The notes under the pieces: model-generated
The model's input: the letters and a program-made list of their open reading frames with translations, nothing else
Database searches by the model: none
What the model was told of the DNA's origin: nothing
Position numbers and translations under genes: made by a program
Shown: piece by piece, positions 1-6,412 of the stretch
Layout: each line of letters opens with the position of its first letter
How positions within the stretch are numbered: position 1 is the first letter of the stretch
DNA from: Gemmatimonadota bacterium
GTDB lineage: Bacteria; Gemmatimonadota; Gemmatimonadetes; Longimicrobiales; Gaopeijiaceae
Direction: 5' to 3'
NCBI GenBank assembly: GCA_022822325.1
Contig: JAJEBW010000048.1
Location: 62,001 to 126,000 of the forward strand
Length of the DNA stretch: 64,000 bases

Positions 1-1
1 C

Positions 2-538
2 GAATTCGTCGCGCACCTTGAATCGGTGACCTCCCTGGGAGACGCCTATGCGGTCGTGCGCCGCCTTCCCGGCTCGCCCTACACCCGGATCTTCCGCACC
101 GGACTGGGCTTCTTCGACGAGCTGCGTCCCGGGGCGCTCACCGGCGGGGACCCGGCTCAGGGGCTGACGCTGACCCAACTGGAGGCGCTGCGGATGGTGG
201 TCGACAAGGTCGAGGCCGAGGAGATCGACGATCTGGCGCGCGGGCTGAACTGGCTGGCGGTGATCGGTTCGGTCTCGCCGCTGCTCGGTCTGATGGGGAC
301 GGTGATCGGGGTCATGAACACCTTCATCGGGATCACGCAGTACGGTTCGACCAATATCGCGGCGGTGGCGCCGGGAGTGGCCGAAGCGCTGGTCACGACG
401 GTGGCGGGGCTGGCGGTGGCGATCCCCTCCGTCCTGGCCTACAACCACTTCGCCTCGCGGCTGAGTCTGATTCAGGGCGAGTTCGAGGGCTTCACCAGCG
501 AGTTCATCGGCACGCTGGCGCGGGACGGCCACGTATGA
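2..538 (+). CDS. tolQ: TolQ-type proton channel subunit (5' end outside window)
   Basis: ExbB/TolQ/MotA-family inner-membrane protein that, with TolR, uses the proton motive force to power the Tol-Pal system during outer-membrane constriction. The gene is cut by the window edge: 178 residues remain, and roughly 50 N-terminal residues with the first membrane helix are missing. Two membrane segments are visible, at about residues 84-106 (LLGLMGTVIGVMNTF) and 126-148 (EALVTTVAGLAVAIPS), with the small-residue pattern of the MotA_ExbB core. The stop overlaps the tolR start in ATGA. Sequence alone would also fit ExbB; the order tolQ-tolR-tolA-tolB-pal decides for TolQ. Confidence 0.93.
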   Translation, partial: EFVAHLESVTSLGDAYAVVRRLPGSPYTRIFRTGLGFFDELRPGALTGGDPAQGLTLTQLEALRMVVDKVEAEEIDDLARGLNWLAVIGSVSPLLGLMGTVIGVMNTFIGITQYGSTNIAAVAPGVAEALVTTVAGLAVAIPSVLAYNHFASRLSLIQGEFEGFTSEFIGTLARDGHV

Positions 539-969
539 GCGACGGCGCAGGCGCACGGCGGAAACGCGATCCTCTGCCGCTCCGGGCGGAGATCAACGTC
601 ACCAGCCTGGTCGATGTGGCCTTCACCCTGCTCGTCATCTTCATCATCACGGCGCCGGTCCTGCAGGGCGGGGTCGAGGTCGATCTCCCGCAGGGGCAGG
701 TGGGACAGGTCGAGGTCACCGAGGATCTGATCATCGTGACGGTGCAGCGCGACGGCTCGACCTATCTGGGAGACACCCCGGTGGGCGACGCAAGCGAGGC
801 GCGGGGGATTCTCTCCCAGATGCTGGCCGCGAATCCGGAGCAGAAGATGGTCTATCTCAAGGGGGACTCGGCGGCGATGTACGGGTGGATGGCCGCGATC
901 GTGAGCGCAGTGGTCGAACACGAAGGCGTGGGACTCTCTCTGATCATGGAGGGGGAGGTGGAACGATGA
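535..969 (+). CDS. tolR: TolR/ExbD-family protein
   Basis: Inner-membrane partner of TolQ (144 aa, normal for the family). A short cytoplasmic N-terminus leads into one membrane helix at about residues 20-42 (NVTSLVDVAFTLLVIFIIT), which carries the conserved aspartate of the ExbD/TolR proton path in LVDVAFT. The rest is a periplasmic ExbD fold. ATG overlaps the tolQ stop (ATGA), and its own stop overlaps the next start in ATGA, so tolQ, tolR and the tolA/tonB-like gene should be translated in coupled fashion. ExbD is the alternative name; the tolB-pal neighbours favour TolR. Confidence 0.92.
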   Translation: MSDGAGARRKRDPLPLRAEINVTSLVDVAFTLLVIFIITAPVLQGGVEVDLPQGQVGQVEVTEDLIIVTVQRDGSTYLGDTPVGDASEARGILSQMLAANPEQKMVYLKGDSAAMYGWMAAIVSAVVEHEGVGLSLIMEGEVER

Positions 970-1880
970 GCGCCGCCCGCCCCGATCCGCAGTCCGCGGT
1001 CCCCACCGGCGATGCCCCGCGCGATTTCCTGGACGGGCGCTCGCTGCTCCTCTCGCTCGGGCTGCATCTCGCGGCGCTGGTCCTGGTCCTCTGGGTCTTG
1101 CCGGCGCTTCGCCCCGAACCGGCGATCTACCAGACGGTGCAGTTGAACATCGTCTCGGCGCCCCGGGCGGCCTCTCCCGAACCGTCCCCGGAGGAGCCTC
1201 CCGCGCCCGAGGAGGAGCTGATCGTCGAGACGCCGGAAGACCCGACCCCGCCGGAGGACGATCCGGCGCCCGTTCCCGAGCCGGAACCGGAGCGCGAGCC
1301 GGAACCCGAACCCGAGCCCGCCGAGACGCCGCCCCCGGAACCCCCCGATTCGACGCCGGCCGAACCGGTCCCCGCGCCCGATCCGCCCGAGGAGGAAAGC
1401 GAAGCGGGGGGGGAGGACATCGTGGTGCGCACCGAGGGAATTCGGCGCGACCATCCGGCCTACTGGGAGAACATCGTGCTACAGATGCGCCGCTGTCTCC
1501 GGCTTCCTCCGTCGCTCCGGGCGGAGGGACTGTCGGCGGCGATCGACTTCGTGATCCAGGCCGACGGGAGCGTGACCGACGTGGCGGTGGCGGCAAGTTC
1601 GGGGAGCTTTCGCTTCGACAACGAGGCGATGACCGCGGCCGAGGACTGCGTTGATGGGCGCCTGGGGCCGCTGCCGGAGAGCTATCAATACGATGTGATG
1701 CCGATCCGCTTCCTTGTCCGGCCCGAGAGGGGCGGGGCGGAGGGGGCGGCCGCCGGGGAGGATGGGCAGGGGGCGCCGGCGGAGCTTCGCCGGGAGGGCG
1801 CGGCCGGAGGAGTGGATGGGGAAGGGATGCGGGGACCGAAACCGAAAACGCAGCAGGGTGCAGCCAATGACGATGCCTGA
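966..1880 (+). CDS. TolA/TonB-like periplasm-spanning protein
   Basis: 304-residue protein in the TolA position of the tol operon. It has one membrane helix near residues 26-46 (LLLSLGLHLAALVLVLWVLP), a stiff Pro/Glu-rich linker at about 65-145 with many PEPEPE repeats, and a TonB/TolA-type C-terminal domain at about 155-255 containing two cysteines. A Gly/Ala-rich basic tail of about 45 residues follows. The role would be to transmit TolQR energy to Pal and TolB. ATG 966 is chosen because it overlaps the tolR stop (ATGA); an upstream in-frame start at 885 would run deep into tolR. The Pro/Glu linker is more TonB-like than the Ala/Lys helix of enterobacterial TolA, so I leave the symbol blank. 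Confidence 0.85.
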   Translation: MSAARPDPQSAVPTGDAPRDFLDGRSLLLSLGLHLAALVLVLWVLPALRPEPAIYQTVQLNIVSAPRAASPEPSPEEPPAPEEELIVETPEDPTPPEDDPAPVPEPEPEREPEPEPEPAETPPPEPPDSTPAEPVPAPDPPEEESEAGGEDIVVRTEGIRRDHPAYWENIVLQMRRCLRLPPSLRAEGLSAAIDFVIQADGSVTDVAVAASSGSFRFDNEAMTAAEDCVDGRLGPLPESYQYDVMPIRFLVRPERGGAEGAAAGEDGQGAPAELRREGAAGGVDGEGMRGPKPKTQQGAANDDA

Positions 1881-3285
1881 CGGGGGACGGGGGGTGGGGG
1901 TGTGCGCCGCGGTGGCCCGGGGAAGCCGGGTCGCGCCTCTCCTGGTGGCCGCCGTCGCGGCCGGGGCGGCGCCGTCGGCCGGTGGCGCGCAGAACGCGGT
2001 TCCGGGGGTCGAGCTGGGGCTGACCTACGAGAATGTGTACCTGCCGCCGATCGCGATCCTCCCCTTCCGCGACGCCGGGGCGGGACGCGCCCCTGCCGCC
2101 GGCGTGCAGGCCATCATCGCGCGCGATCTCGACTACAGCGACCGCTTCGTGGTGATCGATTCGCTCCCCGAAGGGTTGGCCGACGAAGGGGTGCAGTACG
2201 AGCTCTGGGACCAGTACGGCGCCGACTGGGTTCTGGCGGGCCACCTGGAGGAGATCGCGGGCAGCCATTACCTGGCGCTGGAGTTGCACGACATCGTCTT
2301 CACCAGCGTCGAGCGGGGACGATTTCCGATTCCGCCGCCCGGCGACCCCGATTTCCGCATGGCGGTCCACCGAATCTCCGACACCGTGGTTCAGTGGGTG
2401 ACCGAGGAACCGGGAATCGCCGCGAGCCGGATCATCTTCGCCATGGCTCCATTCGGGAATTCCACGGCCAAGGAGATCTACGTCGTCGATTTCGACGGCG
2501 AGGGGCTGCGGCGGATCACCTGGGACGACAACATCGCCATCTCGCCCACCTGGTCGCCGGACGGGCGGCGCATCGCCTACGTCTCCTACAAATCCGGCTT
2601 GCCGCGCATCTACGAGCTCGATCCGGTCACCGGCAACGAACGCGCCTTCGACTTCGGGCGCGAAGGGCAGCACCTCACCCCGGCCTACAGTCCGGATGGG
2701 AGCGAGCTGGCCTTCACCATTCTGAACGAGGGGCTCTTCTCCTGGGATCTCGGCGACGACTGCTGCCTGCGACAGCTCGTGGAGGGTCCCGCCAACAACA
2801 TCCAGCCCTCCTGGTCGCACGACGGGAACCGGATCGTCTTCGTCTCCGACCGCCTGGGCGTCACCACCCCGCAGGTCTATTCGGTGCCCTCCCGCGGAGG
2901 GGAAGCCAGCCTGGTCTCGCCCTACCGCTTCGGCCAGGGCGGCTACTTCGCCGATCCGGATTGGTCGCCGCGCGCGGGGCAGGTGGCCTTCGCCGGGGGA
3001 ATCGCGAACCGCCGCACCCTGGCCCGGTACCACATCTTCGTGGCCGATGTGGGAACAGGCGACCGGCGGCTCATCCAGCTCACCCGCGAGGGAAACAACG
3101 AGGATCCGAGCTGGGGACCCGATGGTCGGCACCTGGTCTTCGCGGGCGAGAGGAGCGATGGGCATGGCGTCTTCGTCGTCGATTCGGCAACGGGGCGCAC
3201 CCGGCGTGTGGTGGCGCATGTGCGCGCCTCCGATACGGACTGGTCGCCCTCGCTGGGCAGCGGCGGGGCGGGCGGGATGCGCTGA
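1867..3285 (+). CDS. tolB: Tol-Pal system beta-propeller protein TolB
   Basis: Periplasmic protein (472 aa from ATG 1867; ATG 1873 is equally possible) that binds Pal and the Tol complex. The N-terminus has a hydrophobic export signal (about residues 20-40, with the Ala-rich stretch VAAVAAGAA). An N-terminal TolB domain (ILPFRDAG at about 58-65) follows, then a six-bladed propeller whose WD40-like repeats read as variants of PTWSPDGRRIAYVS, PAYSPDGSELAFT, PSWSHDGNRIVFVS, PDWSP, PSWGPDGRHLVFAG and TDWSP. It starts 14 nt inside the preceding gene, which fits translational coupling. A 191-nt spacer carrying a promoter separates it from pal. Confidence 0.95.
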   Translation: MTMPDGGRGVGVCAAVARGSRVAPLLVAAVAAGAAPSAGGAQNAVPGVELGLTYENVYLPPIAILPFRDAGAGRAPAAGVQAIIARDLDYSDRFVVIDSLPEGLADEGVQYELWDQYGADWVLAGHLEEIAGSHYLALELHDIVFTSVERGRFPIPPPGDPDFRMAVHRISDTVVQWVTEEPGIAASRIIFAMAPFGNSTAKEIYVVDFDGEGLRRITWDDNIAISPTWSPDGRRIAYVSYKSGLPRIYELDPVTGNERAFDFGREGQHLTPAYSPDGSELAFTILNEGLFSWDLGDDCCLRQLVEGPANNIQPSWSHDGNRIVFVSDRLGVTTPQVYSVPSRGGEASLVSPYRFGQGGYFADPDWSPRAGQVAFAGGIANRRTLARYHIFVADVGTGDRRLIQLTREGNNEDPSWGPDGRHLVFAGERSDGHGVFVVDSATGRTRRVVAHVRASDTDWSPSLGSGGAGGMR

Positions 3286-3357
3286 AGGATGACCATGGTT
3301 GCAGGGGACGGCCCCCGGGCCCGGGCGGCGGGCGCCGGCTTCGTGGACGCGGCTTTG

Positions 3358-3386
3358 TTGACGATGGCGGCATCGGCATGTACAAT
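3358..3386 (+). promoter_or_regulatory. Sigma-70-type promoter for pal
   Basis: TTGACG (3358-3363) and TACAAT (3381-3386) are separated by exactly 17 nt, a near-consensus housekeeping promoter in otherwise GC-rich sequence. It lies about 90 nt upstream of the pal start and after the tolB stop, so pal-cpoB can probably be transcribed independently of tolQRAB. Confidence 0.75.
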
Positions 3387-3414
3387 GTTCCCCAATCGGG
3401 CGCTGGCCGCCCTT

Positions 3415-3441
3415 GCCCACAGGAAATCGCCCACAGGAATC
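3415..3441 (+). repeat. Tandem 14/13-bp repeat in the pal leader
   Basis: GCCCACAGGAAATC (3415-3428) is followed directly by GCCCACAGGAATC (3429-3441), differing by one A. It lies between the pal promoter and the pal start codon. It resembles the short tandem duplications in several other spacers of this window. Confidence 0.7.
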
Positions 3442-3476
3442 GTTCGAGTCCATTCCCCAACCGGAGAACAGAGGCA

Positions 3477-4067
3477 ATGTCCAACCGTTTCATCCTCGCT
3501 TCCCTCGTGACGGCGCTGGCCGTCGGCGCCTGCGGTGGCCCCGAGGAACCCCAGGTCGCCCCCCAGCCGACCGGCCCCACCGCAGAAGAGCTGGAGCGAA
3601 TGCGGCAGGATTCCATCCAAAGGGCCCGGGAGGAAGAGGAGGCCCGGCTGCGGGCCGAACAGGAGCGTCGGGAACGAGAGGCGGCGCAACGCGCGGAGGC
3701 CGCCCGGCAGACTCTGAGGGAGCCGGTCTACTTCGACTACGACGAAGCGGCGCTGCGCTCCGACACCGAGTCCCGGCTGCGCGCCAAGCTCGAGGTTCTG
3801 CGCGCGAACCCGGGCGTGCGGCTGCGCATGGAGGGCCACGCCGACGAGCGCGGCACCTCCGAGTACAACCTTGCCCTGGGGAATGAGCGCGTCGAGTCGG
3901 TGGTTCGGTTCCTGACCGGATTCGGGCTGGACGGAGGACGATTCTCCACCGTTTCCTTCGGCGAAGAGCGGCCCGCCATGCAGGGGTCGAACGAGACCGC
4001 ATGGGCGCAGAACCGCCGCGTCGAGTTCGTGATCACGGCGGGTAGTGACGGCATCGTCGGGCAGTAG
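3477..4067 (+). CDS. pal: Peptidoglycan-associated outer-membrane lipoprotein Pal
   Basis: 196 residues. It has a lipoprotein signal with Cys-19 in LAVGAC, a long charged and probably helical linker (about residues 38-80, many E/R/A), then an OmpA-type peptidoglycan-binding domain at about 85-185 with the motifs VYFDYDEAAL, MEGHADERGTSEYN and NRRVEF. It anchors the outer membrane to the cell wall and is the end point of the Tol machine. ATG 3477 gives a proper lipobox; the leader carries its own promoter and a small tandem repeat. The charged linker is longer than in Escherichia coli Pal. Confidence 0.95.
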   Translation: MSNRFILASLVTALAVGACGGPEEPQVAPQPTGPTAEELERMRQDSIQRAREEEEARLRAEQERREREAAQRAEAARQTLREPVYFDYDEAALRSDTESRLRAKLEVLRANPGVRLRMEGHADERGTSEYNLALGNERVESVVRFLTGFGLDGGRFSTVSFGEERPAMQGSNETAWAQNRRVEFVITAGSDGIVGQ

Positions 4068-4893
4068 CCGTTTCGGCGGGGTTGGGCGGAGGCTGGCCGC
4101 GGCCACTCTCTGCATTGCCGCGATCTTGCCGGCGGCATGCGCCACGCGGGGCGACCTGCGCGAAATCCAGCAGGAGATGCGCTACCTCTCCGCGCGCCAG
4201 GATTCCGCCTTCCGGGCCGTCCTGCGCGCCATGGACCAGGCCAATCGCGAGGCGATGGACTCGGTGGCCGCCCTCTCGGAGACGCTCTTCGAGTTCCGCG
4301 GCGATGTCAGCAACCGTCTCCACGGCATTCAGAACCAGCAGCTTCTGATCGGCGAGCTTGTCGGCCAGAGCCAGCACAGCCTCTCTCTCATGTCGGAAGA
4401 GCTGGAGGAACAGCGGCGGCAGATCGAGCGGGTCTCCTTCGGAACGCCCGGCGATACGCTGGAAGCCGGCCAGGAGGAGGAGGCGGGCGACGAAGCCGCC
4501 GGCGCGGCAATCGACGATACGGCCGAGGAGTTGTACAACCAGGCGCGGGAGATGTTCATGGAGCGCGGTTCGACGACCGGCGCGCGGCGCGCTCTGCAAC
4601 GCCTTCTGAGCGAGCACCCCGACGCCGAAGTCGCGCCCGCCGCCCACCTCCTGCTGGCCGAGGTCATGTCGGTCGACGGCGAGGTGGCGGAGGCGGTCGA
4701 GAGATATCTCCTGATCCCCGATCTCTTCCCCGAGGCCGAGGAGGTTCCGCGCGCTCTCTTTGGCGCCGGTCTTCTGTGCATTTCCCTTGGGCGCGAAGAC
4801 GATGCCCGGGAATACCTGCGCTGGATGCTCGACTCCTACCCCGACGACCCACTCGCCCCGCGGGCGCGGGAGCGTCTCGAGCAGATTCCCTGA
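4045..4893 (+). CDS. cpoB: Tol-Pal accessory protein CpoB/YbgF
   Basis: 282 residues starting at a GTG inside the last codons of pal (23-nt overlap). A hydrophobic N-terminus (about 15-32) ends at a cysteine in LPAACATRG, so it may be a lipoprotein, although the -3 residue is not ideal. A coiled-coil region (about 35-125) follows, then an acidic linker, then three TPR-like repeats at about 150-280 (ELYNQAREMF, AHLLLAEVM, GLLCISLGREDDAREYL). This is the YbgF layout: coiled-coil trimer plus TPR, linking cell-wall synthesis to Tol-Pal. The position directly after pal is typical. Confidence 0.88.
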   Translation: MTASSGSSRFGGVGRRLAAATLCIAAILPAACATRGDLREIQQEMRYLSARQDSAFRAVLRAMDQANREAMDSVAALSETLFEFRGDVSNRLHGIQNQQLLIGELVGQSQHSLSLMSEELEEQRRQIERVSFGTPGDTLEAGQEEEAGDEAAGAAIDDTAEELYNQAREMFMERGSTTGARRALQRLLSEHPDAEVAPAAHLLLAEVMSVDGEVAEAVERYLLIPDLFPEAEEVPRALFGAGLLCISLGREDDAREYLRWMLDSYPDDPLAPRARERLEQIP

Positions 4894-4917
4894 CCGGGTC
4901 TGGGAAGGGCGGGGTCG

Positions 4918-5445
4918 ATGCGGTGTCCCCTTTGTGCGCGCGGATCGACCCGGGTGGTGGACAGCCGTCCCGCGCGGTCGGGGCAGGCGGTCCGGCGGCG
5001 GCGGGAGTGTCTCGGATGCGGCGACCGCTTCACGACCTGGGAGGCGGTGGAGCGCCGTCCGGTGCAGGTGCTCAAGCGCGATGGCAGCGCCGAGGAGTTT
5101 CGCCGCGACAAGGTGCGCGAGAGCATCGCCCTGGCCTGCGTCCGTCGACCGGTTTCCCCCGCGGCGATCGACGAACTGGCGGACCGGATCGAGGACGAGT
5201 TCTGCGGCACGGCGGGAGTCGAGGTTCCGGCGGCGGAGATCGGCGAGGCGGTGATGAATGGACTGGAACCGCTCGACCGCGTCGCCTACATCCGCTTCGC
5301 CTCGGTTTATCGTAACTTTCAGCACATCGACGACTTTCAGGATGCGGTGGAAGAGCTCAACGTGAAGGCGAAACGAACGATCCGAAATCGCGATCAGGGC
5401 GAGTTGGCGTTGCCGGACGCGCCGCTGCACGGAGGTTCCTCATGA
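4918..5445 (+). CDS. nrdR: Transcriptional repressor NrdR
   Basis: 175-residue regulator of ribonucleotide reductase genes. The N-terminus is a zinc ribbon with CPLC at residues 3-6 and CLGCGDRF near 31-38, followed by an ATP-cone domain (about 49-139, starting PVQVLKRDGSAEEF) that senses ATP/dATP. The length is slightly above the usual 150-160. No ribonucleotide reductase gene lies in the window. Its stop codon sits in ATGA, which opens a 15-codon mini-ORF running into tatC. Confidence 0.95.
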   Translation: MRCPLCARGSTRVVDSRPARSGQAVRRRRECLGCGDRFTTWEAVERRPVQVLKRDGSAEEFRRDKVRESIALACVRRPVSPAAIDELADRIEDEFCGTAGVEVPAAEIGEAVMNGLEPLDRVAYIRFASVYRNFQHIDDFQDAVEELNVKAKRTIRNRDQGELALPDAPLHGGSS

Positions 5446-5489
5446 CCTGGCCGGGGATTCCTCATGACCTGGCCGGGGGTTCCTCATGA
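5436..5489 (+). repeat. 22-bp tandem repeat carrying start/stop overlaps
   Basis: TTCCTCATGACCTGGCCGGG(G/A)(G/A) occurs at 5436-5457 and 5458-5479 and restarts at 5480 (TTCCTCATGA). Each copy holds ATGA: the first contains the nrdR stop and the third the tatC start. Strong GGAGG lies only before copy one. Confidence 0.85.
5442..5489 (+). other. Mini-ORF bridging nrdR and tatC (15 codons)
   Basis: The ATG overlaps the nrdR stop (ATGA at 5442-5445) and the TGA overlaps the tatC start (ATGA at 5486-5489). The predicted peptide is MTWPGIPHDLAGGSS. It is preceded by GGAGG at a six-base spacing. It is probably the product of a tandem duplication of the original overlap. Whether the peptide matters, or only the passage of ribosomes, cannot be told from sequence. 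Confidence 0.4.
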
Positions 5490-6412
5490 GGAGGCTGCGC
5501 GAGGGCCTGCTGGCGAGGGGGAACAATCCCCGGGCGGAGATGCCCTTCCTCGACCACCTCGAGGAGCTGCGCTGGAGAATCCTCTGGAGCCTGCTCGCGG
5601 TGATCGTTGGCGCGCTGGCGGGACTCTTCCTCGTCCTCTACTTCGATGTCGCGCACCTCCTCATGCAGCCGGCCCGCGAGATCTTCGGCCCCGACTTCCA
5701 GCTCGACACCCTTGCGCCCCAGTCCTCCTTCTTCGTCCTCCTGCAGCTGACCCTGGTCGTCGGCGTGGTCATCGCCTCGCCGCTCGTCCTCTACCAGGTC
5801 TGGGGCTTTTTCTCGCCCGCCCTGGAAAAGCACGAAAAGCGCGCCCTTGTCCCCGCCCTCGTCCTGGGGCTCGTTCTCTTCGTGCTCGGGGTGGCGATGG
5901 GCTACTTCATCGCGCTGCCGATCACCCTGGAGTTCTTCGTCGGACTGCTCTCGGATATCCTGCAGCCGGCGTGGACGGCCAACTTTTACTTCTCATTCGT
6001 CGTCCAACTCCTGGTGGTCTTCGGGTTGATCTTCGAGCTGCCGGTCGTGGTTCTCCTTTTGAGCGTCCTGGGGCTGATCACCCCGGCTTTTCTCCGCAGC
6101 AAGCGGCGCCACGCCATTGTGGCGCTTCTGGTGCTGGCCAGCGTCCTTTCTCCCGGCGACGTGATTTTGCTCACCGTCCTGATGACCGTGCCCCTGATCC
6201 TCCTCTACGAGTTCGGCATTCTGCTCAGCGCGCTGACCTGGCGGAAGCGCGATCGCGCCGCCGACGAGGCGGACGCCGGGGAAGAGATGGACGCGCCGGA
6301 GGATTCGGTGGCGGCCGCTCCCGCCGAAGGGCCAGGCGAAACCGCGACCTCCGACCCCACCCCGTACAGCTACGGAGACCCGGCCCGCAAGCCGGAAACG
6401 GAGGAACAGTGA
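5486..6412 (+). CDS. tatC: Sec-independent protein translocase TatC
   Basis: 308-residue polytopic inner-membrane protein, the receptor subunit for twin-arginine signal peptides. The conserved opening EMPFLDHLEELRWRIL (about residues 18-33) is the TatC signature, and six hydrophobic segments follow between about 30 and 245, including the conserved QVWGFFSPAL loop near 106-115. A Glu/Ala-rich cytoplasmic tail of about 50 residues is an extra relative to the family (about 250 aa). The start is chosen at the third ATG of the upstream tandem repeat because it is the one in frame. tatA lies separately near 13.0 kb. The stop overlaps the lptD GTG. Confidence 0.95.
   Translation: MRRLREGLLARGNNPRAEMPFLDHLEELRWRILWSLLAVIVGALAGLFLVLYFDVAHLLMQPAREIFGPDFQLDTLAPQSSFFVLLQLTLVVGVVIASPLVLYQVWGFFSPALEKHEKRALVPALVLGLVLFVLGVAMGYFIALPITLEFFVGLLSDILQPAWTANFYFSFVVQLLVVFGLIFELPVVVLLLSVLGLITPAFLRSKRRHAIVALLVLASVLSPGDVILLTVLMTVPLILLYEFGILLSALTWRKRDRAADEADAGEEMDAPEDSVAAAPAEGPGETATSDPTPYSYGDPARKPETEEQ

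Noticed and set aside
3436..3456. GTTCGAGTCC inside GGAAT...ATTCC, resembling a tRNA T-arm
   Set aside because: The loop would be 11 nt rather than 7, and no acceptor, D or anticodon arm is found around it; it lies in the pal leader.
472..3477. Very long minus-strand open frame (about 1000 codons) antisense to tolR-tolB-pal
   Set aside because: Composition is Arg/Pro/Gly-rich without domains and mirrors codon bias of the + strand genes; typical antisense openness in GC-rich DNA.
3289..3510. 73-codon open frame between tolB and pal as another mini-ORF relay
   Set aside because: It does not overlap the tolB stop, ends 34 nt inside pal, and spans the pal promoter.
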